Shown here piece after piece: positions 60,938-64,000 of a stretch of 64,000 nt of DNA (position 1 is the stretch's first letter; each line of letters begins with the position of its first letter). The notes beneath the pieces are model-generated. The model saw nothing but the letters and a program-made list of their open reading frames with translations. It searched no databases and was not told the origin of the DNA. Origin of the DNA: Lepturacanthus savala (Eukaryota > Chordata > Actinopteri > Scombriformes > Trichiuridae). The position numbers and the translations under genes are program-made. Location of the stretch: contig CM060462.1 in NCBI GenBank assembly GCA_030544235.1, forward strand, positions 33,450,526 to 33,514,525. Reading direction: 5' to 3'.

Positions 60938-62369
60938 ACAGAATGTGACAGTAGAGTCATTATCTGCAAAGTTAAATGGAAAAATGATCAACAGGCTCAA
61001 GGGAGATAATTGAAACAGACTGAAAATGATTCTGCAGAATCCAGCAGATTCACCAGGCAACTTTCTAGACAGAAGTAGCGTCTTCACTCCTATAATTTTC
61101 ATATATATTTATTTTATGTGTATGACCGCCTGCTATTGCTTTCATACATTTGTCGGACCTTTGACTTCATGCACATCCATGATCCTTTGATGTTTACAAT
61201 AGCATCAGGGGATTTCTAGTCACAGATGCCTGCACATTATACAGCCCAGTGTAGGATCACAGAGGCCCACCCCTGCATGCTCAGTGGGTGCAGCCCCCTA
61301 CCTGTTACCCCTGCCGCATTCATGGCATGAACCTTTGATGTTCATCTTCTATAATAATGGAAAAAGTAATGGCCGCACGCTGACTTCAAACCACGAAATT
61401 GATTAAAATAGACAATGTTTCAAATAACAAAGAGCCGACATGGATCAAAACATTTTAATACATTCTGCGGTTTGGAGTTGCTGCATTTTTCACTGATGCT
61501 GCCTTTTAAACGGCCTTGCACTGATACGTGATGTGCGTATAATTACACCTCTTCAATTGTGATCTTCTGTAATAAAGCGAAACCAGATGACCTTTTTCTC
61601 CTGGCTTTTTTAGTTACAGGTGTAACAGCCTCAAATTTACCCAATGTATAAAACAGCCTTTTATAGCTGAGGTGTATTTTAGGCCAGGCCAGACTATCTG
61701 GCCTGTGCTGCTGGAACTATGGCCAGATTCCATTTTGCATTTTTACAGAACACTGATTTATCCACATAATTGCTGGTTGAACTATCAGCACACTGTGAAA
61801 ATGCAAGTTAGTATAGAGGACATGTTGCTGTGACTTGTTCGTTTGGCAAATCACAGTATTTTGATGAAATCTTTTGCCAGGTTCAGTTACCAGGGGGGAT
61901 TTAGCCATTTTATTCCATTTTGCAGGGGCCAAAGGTTCAAAGGTTGGATCAGCGCCACTTTAAGCGGCCAAATAGTATAAGAACAGTCAGGTGCAAATTA
62001 GAGTTGCTGGTTATCATTTCTGCTACACAGAACAGCACATATGGAACATGGCAAGATGTCCATCCCGTCAAAGTCAGTGCAGTTTGACTTACAACCAGCT
62101 ACACAAAAAAATGAATAAATAAAAAATAAAAGTGTTCTGGCTTTTTTTTTTGCATTTCTTGTTTGAGCCTTGGTATTAAAATGTTAGAAAATTTGTGTAG
62201 AAAAAACAAAACAAAACACCACATGAAACAATAAAAGACGTACATTGTTAAAGTCAGTGTAAAAAGCTAATGGAAGATCACACGTTGAGAAACAAGAGGG
62301 ACATGATGTTACAGCTTGCGCACATTCATCTGTGCAGTTTATTATGTTTCAAAGTTTCATCCGTTCTCT
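60937..62369. other. no gene recognised; possible conserved non-coding DNA
   Basis: 61280-61700 is repeat-free with balanced composition and no frame. Functional status cannot be judged here. Confidence 0.3.
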
Positions 62370-62660
62370 TGTTTTTCACTGCTTATCTGGATCCAGTAGA
62401 GGATGTTTCTCTAAAGCTGTATCCTGCAGCGCCTCCGGGGGGTTCTAACACCTTCCTAGGCCAATGTGTTCCTAGCCTGCCTAAGGGTCTCTCCTCTCAG
62501 TTGTGCATTCCCAGAATATTTCTACGGGGAAGAATTCAGGAATTATTCTGCTCAGATGCTCGTACCACCTGTAATTGGCTTTTTTTTTTTTTAAACATAA
62601 AAGAGAGCAGTGGTTGTACTCTGAGCTCACTGCAGACATCCAGTCTTATTGTTTCCGTAA
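62370..62660 (+). mobile_element. decayed high-copy fish repeat, probably LINE-derived
   Basis: Phrases such as gcgcctccggggggttct, cctaggccaatgtgttccta, ctcagatgctcgtaccacct and tactctgagctcactgcaga resemble a common fish repeat (gcattcccaggccag ... agatgcccgaaccacct ... ctctactctgagctc). The 137-codon frame at 62270-62683 is a by-product of this repeat and has no conserved domain. Confidence 0.45.
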
Positions 62661-63287
62661 CACCATCTCCCTCTTCACCATGACAGTTAATACAACAGCC
62701 ATCGCATTATTGACGCCATAAGAATGTATGATCTTATTCCCCATCTCACTGCCGTGAATATTAGCCGTCTTTATGTTTTTTTGTTTTGTTTTGTTTTTAC
62801 CAATGTAGGTATCAAAACAACTGATGTGACAGTGCAAAGTGAAAGCTATCCAAAAATCCCTTCAAAGAATTCTGTAAATGTTCCCCGCTGGTATTCTTGG
62901 AAGTTTTCGATTAAGGCTTTACTTCTTAGCACCTACAATCCTTTTATTTTCTTTCTTCTTTGTAGCTCTGGCATGTCGGCCCTTCCAACAGAAACCTTCT
63001 TTTTCTGACTCTTAAATCCTTATGCCAACATCTCATGCCCAGTAAAGCTGCATGCCATTCAAGCAGGATAAGTACATGTTATAAATTCAGGTGCTTTCAA
63101 GTTGTTGTTTTTTTTTGTTTCTTCTTTTGTTCTTCTTCTTCTGTCATTTTCACACCAGGGTTTACTTGAGAAAATTTTGATCTAACCTCTAACTTTCTTT
63201 GTCCTTGAAAGCACCCTCGTACAGATCTATCTCTTTGAAAAAATATGTGAAACACAGACAAGGATAGTGTTAAGGATGAAACATTTT
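62661..63287. other. no feature recognised
   Basis: Nothing supported. Confidence 0.4.
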
Positions 63288-63726
63288 TGAACCCTTTATT
63301 ACAAAAACTATTACTTAGAAATGGTTAAAAACATAAAACTGAATACTTAAAATGGCCTAAATATATTTAAGCCATTTGTATGTACAGGAATTCCATATTT
63401 GCATATTGTTGCCATTTGGCAAACAATCTATTTTAGCATATTAGGAATATATATATATATATATATATAATAAATACCTCAGAAAGTCAGTTCAATGTTT
63501 TATTTAGTGGAAATTTTCCAAAATTTTAATAAAAGACAACCTTCGGTTATGAGCCAATGCCAAACAGGATATCCTGGTCATCTGAACTCATAAATTGTTT
63601 GTCCTTCAAAATGTAAGCCCCCTTTTCACACCTAGCTGTAAAAACAGATTTCACATCACAGCTTTTTTGAAAAAGTAAGATGAAGTGATTATTGCCACAC
63701 GGCAACACTGTGCAATAGAGGGTTAA
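63288..63726 (-). mobile_element. piggyBac-like MITE, copy 4
   Basis: Inverted relative to copy 1. The right end is ...GGCAACACTGTGCAATAGAGGG followed by TTAA at 63723-63726, the exact complement of the left end style of copy 1. The left end is accctttattac at about 63291, preceded by tgaa in place of TTAA. The core is about 430 bp. An internal (TA)n run lies at about 63449-63469. Confidence 0.83.
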
Positions 63727-64000
63727 TTCACTATCCTAACAAGAAGGTTTAATTAAAGTTCAGCAGTTTCAATTCAATTGCGAATCTTAGACAACACATC
63801 ATTTATGAAACATTGAGGTGTAGTTGCCTGCATTTGTTCTGGTTTTATCTCAACTCACAATCTCCATTTTGATAAGCATCATCTTTGGTGTTAATTATTG
63901 AGTTTCAGAGATGCTGCAGACTGTTTATGTGACCTGATGTTCAACAACTTCAGACTAAGAGGAATGAATCTGAATTTTAGAGAGTTGGAAGTCATAACAA
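63727..64000. other. no feature recognised
   Basis: Nothing supported. Confidence 0.4.

Noticed and set aside
62270..62683. 137-codon plus-strand frame
   Set aside because: Most of it overlaps a decayed high-copy repeat and shows no domain.

Overview
The window looks like an intergenic, repeat-rich stretch of a teleost fish genome, most likely a percomorph. No host protein-coding gene, rRNA or tRNA gene was recognised. The pointers to a fish are long (TA)n, (GT)n and (CA)n microsatellites, a tRNA-headed SINE found in many copies, hAT-, Tc1-, Harbinger- and piggyBac-like DNA elements, an L2-like LINE scrap, and a sushi-type Ty3/gypsy retrotransposon. The background is AT-rich; the gypsy element at 33.9-38.7 kb is the only long GC-rich, codon-structured block.

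Layout. 0-7 kb: a 637-bp hAT-like MITE with an 8-bp target duplication, an L2-like reverse-transcriptase scrap, an unrecognised Arg-rich minus-strand reading frame, a short telomere-like repeat, and a knot of (TA)n repeats, SINE pieces and a second hAT-like MITE. 9.7-11.3 kb: a dead Tc1-like transposon with another repeat inserted in it. 12.2-14.5 kb: a LINE-like scrap, a SINE with a copy-specific foldback, and two microsatellites. 17.7-23.6 kb: several hAT-like elements, one with a long-TIR element nested inside, another SINE, and a Harbinger-like MITE. 28 kb: the most complete copy of a TTAA-flanked piggyBac-like MITE; three more copies lie at 57, 59 and 63 kb. 32-33 kb: a polypyrimidine tract, (TA)n and a SINE. 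43.8-45.1 kb: a hAT-like element carrying a nested SINE. 49 kb: a second Harbinger-like MITE. 53-55 kb: (CA)n and a high-copy fish repeat. 60.8 kb: (GT)n.

The main feature is the gypsy element at 33887-38690, flanked by TAATT duplications. It has a full 5' LTR, an intact gag frame with a CCHC knuckle, and a broken pol (protease, reverse transcriptase, RNase H, integrase with D-D(35)-E spacing, and a cut-off chromodomain). A deletion joins pol directly to the last 178 bp of the 3' LTR. Eleven bases just inside the 5' LTR end are complementary to 11 bases about 29 nt downstream of the LTR TATA box. This fits the self-priming mechanism known for the Tf1/sushi group.

The remaining sequence holds no recognised feature. 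Some GC-balanced, non-repetitive stretches near 50-52.5 kb and 61.3-61.7 kb could be conserved regulatory DNA, but this cannot be judged without comparison to other genomes.
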